Source: CAJLIR01 sp964408085 (GTDB lineage Bacteria; Bacillota_I; Bacilli_A; RF39; UBA660). Taken from it: a stretch of 34,007 bases of DNA. The DNA is taken from positions 1 through 34,007 of the forward strand of contig CAYOYB010000015.1 of the NCBI GenBank assembly GCA_964408085.1, read 5' to 3'. The translations under genes were made by a program, and so were the position numbers. Below are positions 6,896-14,053 of the stretch, one piece after another; the stretch's first letter is position 1; every line of letters begins with the position of its first letter. The notes beneath the pieces are model-generated. The model saw nothing but the letters and a program-made list of their open reading frames with translations. It ran no database searches and had not been told where the DNA came from.

Positions 6896-7525
6896 ATGGA
6901 ATATCTAGATATTTATGATGAAAAAGGAAATTATTTGGGAAAAGAGGATAGAAATATTGTCCATAGAGATGCTTTGTGGCATAATACTGTCCATTGTTGG
7001 TTATATGATAAAGATGGTAATATTTATTTCCAAATAAGAAAAGATGAACAAAAATTATATACAACAGCATCAGGTCATGTCAAAGCCGGTGAAACTATCA
7101 AAGAAGCATTTGGTAGAGAAGTAGAAGAAGAAATCGGCATTAATATTGATTATGATAAAGCAATTTTTGTAAATATTTATAAATTTATTATGGATAAGAA
7201 GAAAAATGATGGTACCTTATTTAGAGATCGAGCATTCTCCAATGTTTATGTTTGCATCTTTGATGGAAAAAATAGTAATTTTTCATTTGATGAAAATGAG
7301 GTATCAGGATTAGTAAAAATTGATGCTAAGAAAACATTAAATCTATTAAAGAATGGAAATGGGACAATAAATGCTACAGTTATTCAAAAAGAAAATAATA
7401 ATATTACTGAACAAGAAAAACAAATTTCTTTTAATGATTTTTTAGTTAATGCTGGTGAAACAGCGATTAATAAATATGGAGATGTATTAAAAAAAATAAT
7501 TGAACTTACAAATATTAATAATTAG
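6896..7525 (+). CDS. NUDIX hydrolase, isopentenyl-isomerase-like subgroup
   Basis: A 209-aa NUDIX protein that would hydrolyse a nucleoside diphosphate-linked or other diphosphate substrate using Mg2+. The Nudix box is complete: G60-x5-E66-x7-REVEEEIG (74-81). The N-terminus (EYLDIYDEKGNYLG, then HRDALWHNTVHCWLYD) matches the YfcD/Idi-like subgroup, in which that leading beta-strand and the HxxxxHxxxH-type region are conserved. True type I Idi needs further metal ligands that I cannot confirm, so a housecleaning phosphohydrolase is more likely. The roughly 60-residue tail after the NUDIX fold is charged and unassigned. AAGGAG at 6881-6886 sets the start. Monocistronic. Confidence 0.88.
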   Translation: MEYLDIYDEKGNYLGKEDRNIVHRDALWHNTVHCWLYDKDGNIYFQIRKDEQKLYTTASGHVKAGETIKEAFGREVEEEIGINIDYDKAIFVNIYKFIMDKKKNDGTLFRDRAFSNVYVCIFDGKNSNFSFDENEVSGLVKIDAKKTLNLLKNGNGTINATVIQKENNNITEQEKQISFNDFLVNAGETAINKYGDVLKKIIELTNINN

Positions 7526-7531
7526 TGTATA

Positions 7532-7560
7532 TTGTGCTAATACATTAAAAGTATTATAAT
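7532..7560 (+). promoter_or_regulatory. promoter of the CmpB-family gene
   Basis: TTGTGC (7532-7537), 17-bp spacer, perfect TATAAT (7555-7560). It starts 7 nt after the NUDIX stop codon and 19 nt separate the -10 from the next start codon. Confidence 0.5.
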
Positions 7561-7579
7561 GAAATAAAGTAGGTGGATT

Positions 7580-8278
7580 ATGGATTTTAAGATGTATTTC
7601 ATGTTATTCATAGTTTATTCATTCATAGGATGGGCTATTGAAGTAATTGGACTTATAATCGAAGAAAAACGTTTTGTGAATCGAGGTTTTTTAATTGGAC
7701 CATATTGCCCAGTATATGGAGTAGGTGGGATTATCATTCTTATATTATTGAAAAAGTATATGGATGACCCAATAGCTTTATTTGTGATGGCTATTGTTAT
7801 TTGCTCTACATTAGAATACTTTACAAGTTATATAATGGAGAAACTATTTAAAACTAGATGGTGGGATTATTCTAATTATAAGTATAATATAAATGGTCGT
7901 GTTTGTTTAGAAATAATGTGGCTATTTGGTGTCTTGGCATGTTTTGTTGTGTATATCATTAATCCTCCATTAATTGGTTTTTTAGAATCATTGCCTCATA
8001 TTATATTCAACATAATTAGTTATTCTCTAATGGTAATATTTTTGACAGATAATATAATTTCATTTAAAATAATTTCTAATGTAAAGGTAACTGCTAAAAA
8101 CATCAAAAAAGATAGCACTGAAGAAATGACCAAATATGTTAGGGAAGTATTAAGTAAAAAGTCACTGTTAAATAAACGTCTAATCAATGCATTCCCTAAT
8201 TTACAGGCACGTATAAAAAATATTAAAGCTGAAATAAAAAAAGAAATAGATAACAGTCGTAAAAAAAGAAATAGTTGA
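7580..8278 (+). CDS. CmpB-family (PF06541) multi-pass membrane protein
   Basis: A 232-aa integral membrane protein of the family annotated as putative ABC-transporter type IV (CmpB), for which transport has not been shown to my knowledge. Visible family signatures are YSFIGWAIEV near residue 13, NRGFLIGPYCPVYG near 35-48, and TRWWDYSNYKYNINGRVCLE near 93-111. There are about five hydrophobic segments. The final 60 residues are a basic, helical cytoplasmic tail. The start is set by AGGTGG at 7571-7576. It is probably monocistronic. Family confidence is high; biological role unknown. Confidence 0.85.
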   Translation: MDFKMYFMLFIVYSFIGWAIEVIGLIIEEKRFVNRGFLIGPYCPVYGVGGIIILILLKKYMDDPIALFVMAIVICSTLEYFTSYIMEKLFKTRWWDYSNYKYNINGRVCLEIMWLFGVLACFVVYIINPPLIGFLESLPHIIFNIISYSLMVIFLTDNIISFKIISNVKVTAKNIKKDSTEEMTKYVREVLSKKSLLNKRLINAFPNLQARIKNIKAEIKKEIDNSRKKRNS

Positions 8279-8299
8279 TGCCAATTATTCTTTTTTTTT
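8261..8299 (+). terminator. possible A/T-rich terminator
   Basis: AAAAAAAGAA (8261-8270) can pair with TTCTTTTTTT (8288-8297) across a 17-nt loop that contains the stop codon. There is only one G-C pair, so it is weak; listed because the next promoter begins immediately after it. Confidence 0.35.
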
Positions 8300-8307
8300 A
8301 CTTATTT

Positions 8308-8316
8308 TGGTATAAT
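8308..8316 (+). promoter_or_regulatory. extended -10 promoter of the TerB/BrxD/helicase operon
   Basis: TG-G-TATAAT, a perfect extended -10, with no good -35. The start codon is 25 nt further on. It gives the three-gene module its own transcription start. Confidence 0.55.
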
Positions 8317-8341
8317 AGGTTAAGAATGATTGGTGAGGTAT

Positions 8342-10129
8342 ATGAAGTTTGTTTCAATAGTTGTGGGAATTGTTTTATTTATAATGTTAGATAAAGGTGT
8401 TATTAAAGGTGAGATATTTACTGTTGGTGTTATTTTATTTATAATTGTTAGTTCATTAAAAGATAAAAAGAAAAAAACTAGAAAAAAAACATCTTATAAA
8501 AAAAGAAAACAAAATGTTAAGACAACAAAAACAGAAACAAAAAGAAATGTTAGAGTATTAAACGATATAGAATTAAAACCTAATGATTACAAAAATTCTT
8601 ATACCTCAGAACCAATAAATCAAACAGAACAATTTTTTAAAGATAAAAAAGTTTTAGGACAAATAAGACAAATGAAAACCATGTCGGTAGGCAGTATGAA
8701 TACAACATCACCTATTACCAAAACAGCTAAATTATTTTATTTACAAGGATCGTTTATGGATGATTTTAGTGATAATTATAATATCAATATACCATGTGAA
8801 TATCATACGCCAACTTATAATATTTTAAATGTGTATCAACTTAGAAGTTACTTTTCATGGCGAACATTCATAAGAAAAAATGAATTTAAGCCAACTCAAA
8901 TTAGTTATGTTTATTTATATATTTATGAATTAATCAATAAAATTGGTATTAAAAATGATATTGATGGCTTAAATAAATTACTTGAAATATGGCATTATTA
9001 TAGAAAATATGATTCAAAATTAGATATTTATTTTCCTAATTGGATAAAAGATTATTATATAATTAATAATTTAAAAATTAATTATAAAACTATAGAAGAA
9101 GAATATCCAGTTGAAGTAAAAAATAATCAAGAGATTATAAATGAAATAATGCTTGGTAATTATGAGAATAAATTAGAGTTTTATGATGAGGAATCTGAAT
9201 ATCATATTTTAAAAAGTAAAATTATGGAACATAAATATAGTTTTATTATTGAAATGATTATTCCTATTATTTTTAAAAATTTAGATAAACTTTTTAATAT
9301 GTCTGGTTATTCATTTAATGAAGTGTTATTTGGTAGTACTAAACAAATTGATTGGGAACCTTTTAAATGGGCAATTTATTATCATAATCCTATCATAGAA
9401 GATTTTAGTTTTACTTTAAATGAAAATGAAAAATATTTAAAAATAAAAGATAATTATTATAAGGAAACTTTTGTTAAGTCGCCATATTATAAATCATTAA
9501 TGGGCTATATCTTAAAAAATATTGATATAACATTACGTGAATGCTTCAAAATTTCTAGAAACCTAAAAATAAATAATAATATGTTAGAGAGTATTTTAGA
9601 ACAAGATAAAGAATTATATGCATTTTTAACAAATGGAAAAATTATTGATATAATAAACATAACTATCAAAAAATATTTAATTGAAAATAAGACGAAAATA
9701 AATAATATTATTAATGAAAAAAGAAAGCAAAATATTGTTATTGATTCAGACAAATTTGATAGTATTAGAGCATCATCTAATCGCGTTCAAGAAAAATTAA
9801 TTGTTGAAGAACAGGAAGAAATAAAACCAATAATAGAAGAAAAGAAAGAAGAAATTATTAATGAATCTGATGATATTTTTGAAAATTTGATTGTTAATTT
9901 AAATAGTGTTGAATTAGAATTTATAAAAAAAATAATTAATTTAGAAAATAGAAACGATTTACTTAACTTTTCAAAAGAAAATAATATTTTATATGAAGTC
10001 ATGATTGAAAATATTAATAGTAAAGCTCTTGATTCAATTGGTGATAACTTAATTGAAGACTATGGTGATGAAACAATAATCTATGCTGAATATATAGAAA
10101 AGGTAAAAGAAAAATTAGGAGGTAATTAA
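8342..10129 (+). CDS. membrane-anchored TerB-N/TerB-C domain protein
   Basis: The first gene of a three-gene operon, 595 aa. Two hydrophobic segments (about 2-17 and 23-38) form an N-terminal membrane hairpin, followed by a Lys/Arg/Thr-rich linker to about residue 75. The TerB-N domain follows, with its hallmark Y-x-LRSYFSWRTFIRKNEF (about 165-182) and an SYVYLYIYELIN helix. The TerB-C domain is at about 470-595: DSDKFDSIRASSNRVQEKLI, then INSKALDSIGDNLIEDYGDE and a closing DY-type helix. TerB-N/C proteins occur with ATPases and helicases in stress and DNA-processing clusters; a scaffold or sensor role is inferred. I chose ATG 8342 over the upstream TTG 8330 because GGTGAGG (8332-8338) lies between them. 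Its last codons contain the AGGAGG for the next gene. No catalytic motif was found in the middle region (about 280-470). Confidence 0.85.
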   Translation: MKFVSIVVGIVLFIMLDKGVIKGEIFTVGVILFIIVSSLKDKKKKTRKKTSYKKRKQNVKTTKTETKRNVRVLNDIELKPNDYKNSYTSEPINQTEQFFKDKKVLGQIRQMKTMSVGSMNTTSPITKTAKLFYLQGSFMDDFSDNYNINIPCEYHTPTYNILNVYQLRSYFSWRTFIRKNEFKPTQISYVYLYIYELINKIGIKNDIDGLNKLLEIWHYYRKYDSKLDIYFPNWIKDYYIINNLKINYKTIEEEYPVEVKNNQEIINEIMLGNYENKLEFYDEESEYHILKSKIMEHKYSFIIEMIIPIIFKNLDKLFNMSGYSFNEVLFGSTKQIDWEPFKWAIYYHNPIIEDFSFTLNENEKYLKIKDNYYKETFVKSPYYKSLMGYILKNIDITLRECFKISRNLKINNNMLESILEQDKELYAFLTNGKIIDIINITIKKYLIENKTKINNIINEKRKQNIVIDSDKFDSIRASSNRVQEKLIVEEQEEIKPIIEEKKEEIINESDDIFENLIVNLNSVELEFIKKIINLENRNDLLNFSKENNILYEVMIENINSKALDSIGDNLIEDYGDETIIYAEYIEKVKEKLGGN

Positions 10130-10130
10130 A

Positions 10131-11453
10131 ATGAGTGAAATCGTACCTAAAAGAATAGCAACCATGCTTATGAATGCTTTAAAAGGTGGAGTTGTACCTA
10201 GAACAGGTTTAGGATATATTGCAGTAGGGCGTGAAAATGAAATCAATGCCTTATTAAATGATGTAGCTATAATTGAAGATGGTGGGGCAACATTTCGTTT
10301 TGTTGTTGGTAAATATGGAAGTGGTAAAAGTTTTTTATTACAAACAATTAGATCACACGTTATGGAAAAGGGTTTTGTTGTTGTTGATGCTGATCTTTCA
10401 CCAGATAGAAGATTAGTTGGAAATAAGGGTCAAGGACTTGCAACTTATCGTGAATTAATTCAAAATATGTCTACTAAAACGAGACCTGATGGTGGAGCTT
10501 TACCACTTATTTTAGAACGTTGGATAGCAAGTGTTCAAAATGAAGTTTTAGCAGAATATCATATTACACCAAGTGATATAAAATTTGTTAGCTTAATGGA
10601 AGCGAAAATATATGAAAAAACTAGTTGTATTGATGGATTAGTACATGGATTTGAATTTGCTAAAGTAATTAATATTTATTTTAGAGGCTATTTAGATTCA
10701 AATGATGAACAAAAAAATATGGCTCTAAAGTGGCTTAGAGGGGAATATAATAACAAAACTGAGGCTAAAAGTGAATTAGGTATTAATTTAATTATATCTG
10801 ATGAAGACTGGTATGAATATATAAAAATATTTGCAGAATTTATGGTTATGGCTGGGTATAAGGGAATGATGATGTTAATTGATGAATTAGTTAATATTTA
10901 TAAAATTCCTAATCAAATAGCTAGACAGTATAATTATGAGAAAATTTTGACTTTATATAATGATACTTTACAAGGTAAAGCTAAATATTTAGGAATAATT
11001 ATGGGTGGTACAGAACAGTGTGTTGAAGACACTAAAAGAGGAATTTTTAGTTATGAAGCTTTAAAATCACGTTTAGAAGACAGTCGCTTCTCAGATAATT
11101 CATGCAGGGATTTTTTAGCACCAATAATTAGACTTAAAGCTTTAACACCAGAAGAAATGACTATTTTAATTGAAAAACTAACCACTATTCATTGCAATCT
11201 ATATGATTACCAAACTTCTATTACAGAAAATGATATGGTAGAATTTATAAAAGCTGAGTATGCAAGAATTGGAGCTGATAGCCATATTACACCAAGAGAG
11301 GTAATTAGAGATTACATAGAACTATTAAATACATTGTATCAATACCCTGATAAAAAACTATTAGAAATTATTAATGGTGAAGACTTTAAATACTCTGAGG
11401 CGACAACTACTGATGAAGAAATAAATACAGAATTTGCGGATTTTGAACTATGA
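10131..11453 (+). CDS. brxD: BrxD-like ATP-binding protein (PF10923)
   Basis: A 440-aa P-loop ATPase of the BrxC/BrxD family. After a conserved entry region (RIATMLMNALKGGVVPRTGLGYIAVGRENEI, about 8-38) it has Walker A G60-KYGS-G65-K66-S67, the family block VVVDADLSPDRRLVG (about 83-97), Walker B GMMMLIDELVNIYKI (D251, E252) and a sensor segment MGGTEQCVED near 291-300. The length matches stand-alone BrxD proteins of BREX loci, where BrxD accompanies the helicase BrxHI; its exact role there is not settled. AGGAGG at 10117-10122 lies within the upstream gene, with 1 nt between stop and start, and its own TGA overlaps the helicase ATG as ATGA. This strict coupling suggests fixed stoichiometry with its neighbours. 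No methylase, PglZ or BrxC is encoded nearby. Confidence 0.9.
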   Translation: MSEIVPKRIATMLMNALKGGVVPRTGLGYIAVGRENEINALLNDVAIIEDGGATFRFVVGKYGSGKSFLLQTIRSHVMEKGFVVVDADLSPDRRLVGNKGQGLATYRELIQNMSTKTRPDGGALPLILERWIASVQNEVLAEYHITPSDIKFVSLMEAKIYEKTSCIDGLVHGFEFAKVINIYFRGYLDSNDEQKNMALKWLRGEYNNKTEAKSELGINLIISDEDWYEYIKIFAEFMVMAGYKGMMMLIDELVNIYKIPNQIARQYNYEKILTLYNDTLQGKAKYLGIIMGGTEQCVEDTKRGIFSYEALKSRLEDSRFSDNSCRDFLAPIIRLKALTPEEMTILIEKLTTIHCNLYDYQTSITENDMVEFIKAEYARIGADSHITPREVIRDYIELLNTLYQYPDKKLLEIINGEDFKYSEATTTDEEINTEFADFEL

Positions 11454-13591
11454 CAAATAATACCTTTTCTAAGTTAGCTCCTTTCATACAAGATTATATT
11501 TATAAAAATAATTGGACAGATTTAAGAGAAATTCAAGTAGCTAGTTGCGATGTTATTTTTAATAGTGATTCTAATTTATTACTTACGTCCTCGACAGCAT
11601 CTGGAAAAACAGAAGCTGCCTTTTTACCAGTTCTAACTGATATATATAATAATCCATCTAAATCTGTTAGCGTTTTATACATTAGTCCTTTAAAAGCTCT
11701 AATTAATGATCAATTTACACGACTAAATGATCTTTTAGAAGAAGCAGATTTATCTGTTACTAAATGGCATGGTGATTCTAGTCAAAATAGAAAAGACAAA
11801 ATTATTATGAATCCTAATGGTATTATTCAAATAACGCCAGAATCATTAGAAGCTTTAATTATGAATAAACAAAAAGATGTTTATACGATTTTTAATGATT
11901 TAAGATACATTATAATTGATGAGGTTCACTATTTTATAGGAACTGAAAGGGGTATTCAGCTAGAATCATGTCTTACTAGATTATCGAGAATCATAAATAA
12001 AATACCAAGGAGAATTGGTCTTTCAGCAACCCTTGGTGATTATAAAGAAGTAGAAAATTGGTTAAATAGTGGTACTAATCGTGAATGTATAACCCCTGTA
12101 GTTGCTAGTGGTAAACGAACTATTAGTTTAGCCATTGAAAGTTTTGATAATAAAACAAGCTTTTACGATGCTTTATATGAAGCTTCTTTAAACCAAAAAT
12201 GTATTATCTTTTCTAATTCTAGATCTAGTGTTGAAGAAAATATAGCAACACTCAAAGAAATAGCCAAAGAAAAAAAGACTGATGATGTTTATTATACACA
12301 TCATGGTAGTGTCAATACTGCATTAAGAGAAAATACCGAAGATTTGATGAAAAATACTGATAAAAAGATTGTTACAGGTGCTACTCTAACTTTAGAATTA
12401 GGAATAGATTTAGGTAACCTAGATAGAATTATTCAAACCTCAACACCATTTAGTGTATCAAGTTTTGTCCAAAGATTAGGTCGAACTGGTAGACGTGGTA
12501 ATAAAGCTATTATGCAATTTTTGTTTGATAAAAGCGAAAAAGAAAAAAATGAAAATTTTTACGACAATTTTGACTTTGATATTATTATGTGCATTGCGAT
12601 TATTGAAATTTATATTAAAGAAAAATGGGTTGAACCAATATTAATGCCAAAATATCCTTACGAAATTTTATATCATCAAACTTTGAGTTATATAACTTCT
12701 ATTCAAAGTATTACCCCTAAAAAATTAGCTGAATATATGCTTACAATTGATATTTTTAAAAATATTACAAAGGAAGATTACAAGTTACTTTTAAATCATT
12801 TATTAAAAATTGGACATCTAGAAATTACTGATAAAGGAGAACTAATAATTGGTAGTAGTATTGATAAAATGGTTAATAATTATAAATTCTTTTCTGTTTT
12901 TCAAAATAAATTAGAGTATATTGTCTATGGTGATTCAAAACAAATTGGAACTATAACTGAGAGTATCAAAGTAGGAGAAAAGTTAAAATTAGCTGGTCGA
13001 ACTTGGGAAGTAACAAACATTGATAATGAAAAGTTTAAAATATATACTAAACTAAGCAATGGGGAATCTAGTAATACTTGGAAATCAGATGCTGAAACTA
13101 ATATTGATTTTAAAATAATAAATAAAATGTATGAAATTTTAAATGGTGAAGAAGATTATACTTATTTACAAAAAAATACCAAAGGATTATTAAAAAGTAA
13201 TAGAGAAATTTTTAGAAAAAATAAATTAAATACAAATATATTATTTTCTAGTGGTGATGATAAAGTTATTTTTCCTTGGCTTGGAACTAAGTCTTTATTG
13301 ACATTATCATATATTTTAAAAAGTGAAGGAATAAATAATACAATTATAAAATGTTTTGGAATACCTTTGGGATTAAAAACAGATAATTTTATTACAGAAG
13401 GAACATTAAAAAAGATTATTGATAAAATAATAAATAATAAAATTAATATTGACGACATTAAATTAAATGATTTTGAAATTAATAAAAAATATAGTGAGTA
13501 CATTCCTGAAGAATTAAAAGAAAAAGAGTTTAGATATGATTATCTGGATATAGAGGCTTTGAAATCGGAATTGATGATAAATAATCTTTGA
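11450..13591 (+). CDS. brxHI: BrxHI/Lhr-like superfamily II helicase
   Basis: A 713-aa DEAD/DEAH-type helicase. Motifs in order: I SSTASGKT (47-54, K53), Ia YISPLKALINDQF (77-89), Ib TPESLEAL, II DEVH (157-160), III SAT (192-194), IV IIFSNSR (252-258), the Lhr-style HHGSV (284-288), V TLELGIDLG (312-322) and VI QRLGRTGRRG (341-350). The C-terminal half (about 365-713) resembles the winged-helix and beta-rich regions of Lhr-like proteins and is shorter than full-length Lhr. In BREX type 2 and 6 loci a helicase of this kind (BrxHI) pairs with BrxD. The start overlaps the BrxD stop by ATGA; there is no clear ribosome binding site, so translational re-initiation is likely. The stop codon forms part of the -35 of the next gene's promoter. 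Confidence 0.9.
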   Translation: MTNNTFSKLAPFIQDYIYKNNWTDLREIQVASCDVIFNSDSNLLLTSSTASGKTEAAFLPVLTDIYNNPSKSVSVLYISPLKALINDQFTRLNDLLEEADLSVTKWHGDSSQNRKDKIIMNPNGIIQITPESLEALIMNKQKDVYTIFNDLRYIIIDEVHYFIGTERGIQLESCLTRLSRIINKIPRRIGLSATLGDYKEVENWLNSGTNRECITPVVASGKRTISLAIESFDNKTSFYDALYEASLNQKCIIFSNSRSSVEENIATLKEIAKEKKTDDVYYTHHGSVNTALRENTEDLMKNTDKKIVTGATLTLELGIDLGNLDRIIQTSTPFSVSSFVQRLGRTGRRGNKAIMQFLFDKSEKEKNENFYDNFDFDIIMCIAIIEIYIKEKWVEPILMPKYPYEILYHQTLSYITSIQSITPKKLAEYMLTIDIFKNITKEDYKLLLNHLLKIGHLEITDKGELIIGSSIDKMVNNYKFFSVFQNKLEYIVYGDSKQIGTITESIKVGEKLKLAGRTWEVTNIDNEKFKIYTKLSNGESSNTWKSDAETNIDFKIINKMYEILNGEEDYTYLQKNTKGLLKSNREIFRKNKLNTNILFSSGDDKVIFPWLGTKSLLTLSYILKSEGINNTIIKCFGIPLGLKTDNFITEGTLKKIIDKIINNKINIDDIKLNDFEINKKYSEYIPEELKEKEFRYDYLDIEALKSELMINNL

Positions 13592-13616
13592 CATTAACAA
13601 GTATTAGTAGTATCAT
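13588..13616 (+). promoter_or_regulatory. promoter of the 88-residue gene
   Basis: Perfect TTGACA (13588-13593) overlapping the helicase stop codon, 17-bp spacer, TATCAT (13611-13616). It is one of the best consensus promoters in the window, 26 nt before the start codon. Confidence 0.7.
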
Positions 13617-13642
13617 AACGAAGTACTAAAGGGGGAAATACT

Positions 13643-13909
13643 ATGAAAGAAGAATTAAAAACAGACTTTGATTTAAAAAGATTAGCACGAAAACAATTAA
13701 TAATAATAATGACAAATAATACAATTAATAATCAAATAGATGATTATTTAAAACTTCTAAGTGAAAATATACTGATAGAAATGTTAAAATTGTTAGATGA
13801 ATCTAATTTAGTGTATAAAGAAGCAATAGAAAAAGAACTAGAATATCGTAGGTTAGATAAAGAATTAAATGGTGCTACAAATAGAGAATTAAAAAAATTT
13901 TTAAGATAG
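13643..13909 (+). CDS. 88-residue helical protein, unknown
   Basis: A small, highly charged, probably all-helical protein. It opens with a basic stretch (DLKRLARKQLIIIM), has amphipathic heptad-like Leu/Ile spacing in the middle (YLKLLSENILIEMLKLLDE) and ends ELNGATNRELKKFLR. No Cys pairs, transmembrane helix or catalytic motif are visible and I do not recognise a family. A GGGGG-type ribosome binding site (about 13630-13634) sets the start. Methionine 23 is an in-frame alternative but has no ribosome binding site. The gene follows the helicase by 51 nt yet has its own strong promoter, so it could be expressed independently of the TerB/BrxD/helicase operon, for example as a regulator or antitoxin-like partner (inference). 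Confidence 0.65.
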   Translation: MKEELKTDFDLKRLARKQLIIIMTNNTINNQIDDYLKLLSENILIEMLKLLDESNLVYKEAIEKELEYRRLDKELNGATNRELKKFLR

Positions 13910-13928
13910 AAATATTTTAAAGATTTTT

Positions 13929-13950
13929 TTTGATAAATTAATTTATCAAA
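13929..13950. repeat. 22-bp perfect palindrome
   Basis: TTTGATAAATT (13929-13939) is followed directly by its exact reverse complement (13940-13950). It lies 20 nt after the 88-residue gene. There is no T-run on the distal side of either strand, so it does not fit an intrinsic terminator; an operator-like site is possible. Confidence 0.5.
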
Positions 13951-14000
13951 TTAATATATGTTTAATAGTGTAAAATACAATAATATTTAGTTTAAAACCA

Positions 14001-14029
14001 TTGATATAAAAGATATTTAATGATAAAAT
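14001..14029 (+). promoter_or_regulatory. promoter of the ispH-fusion operon
   Basis: TTGATA (14001-14006), 17-bp spacer ending TGA, TAAAAT (14024-14029): good -35 plus extended -10. The start codon lies 24 nt downstream of the -10. Confidence 0.7.
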
Positions 14030-14053
14030 ATAGCGAGTTAGAAGTGGTGATTT

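Noticed and set aside
3682..7245. Attachment-site duplication of the tRNA-Ala 3' end
   Set aside because: I looked downstream for a copy of the T-arm/acceptor sequence and found only an 8-nt chance match (near 7235); no integrase is present.
9505..10002. Minus-strand open frames inside the TerB gene, and similar ones inside the helicase, addA and the acidic-protein gene
   Set aside because: They are hydrophobic or Ser-rich shadows of A/T-rich coding sequence, without ribosome binding sites or family features.
11450..13722. Possible duplication because helicase and 88-residue gene share ATGACAAATAATAC
   Set aside because: The match is 14 nt of A-rich sequence (at 11450 and inside the small gene near 13709) with no similarity on either side; coincidence is likely.
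8342..13909. A complete BREX or DISARM locus
   Set aside because: No PglZ, PglX/methyltransferase, BrxC, BrxL or phospholipase D gene is encoded on either side; only BrxD- and BrxHI-like proteins with a TerB protein are present.
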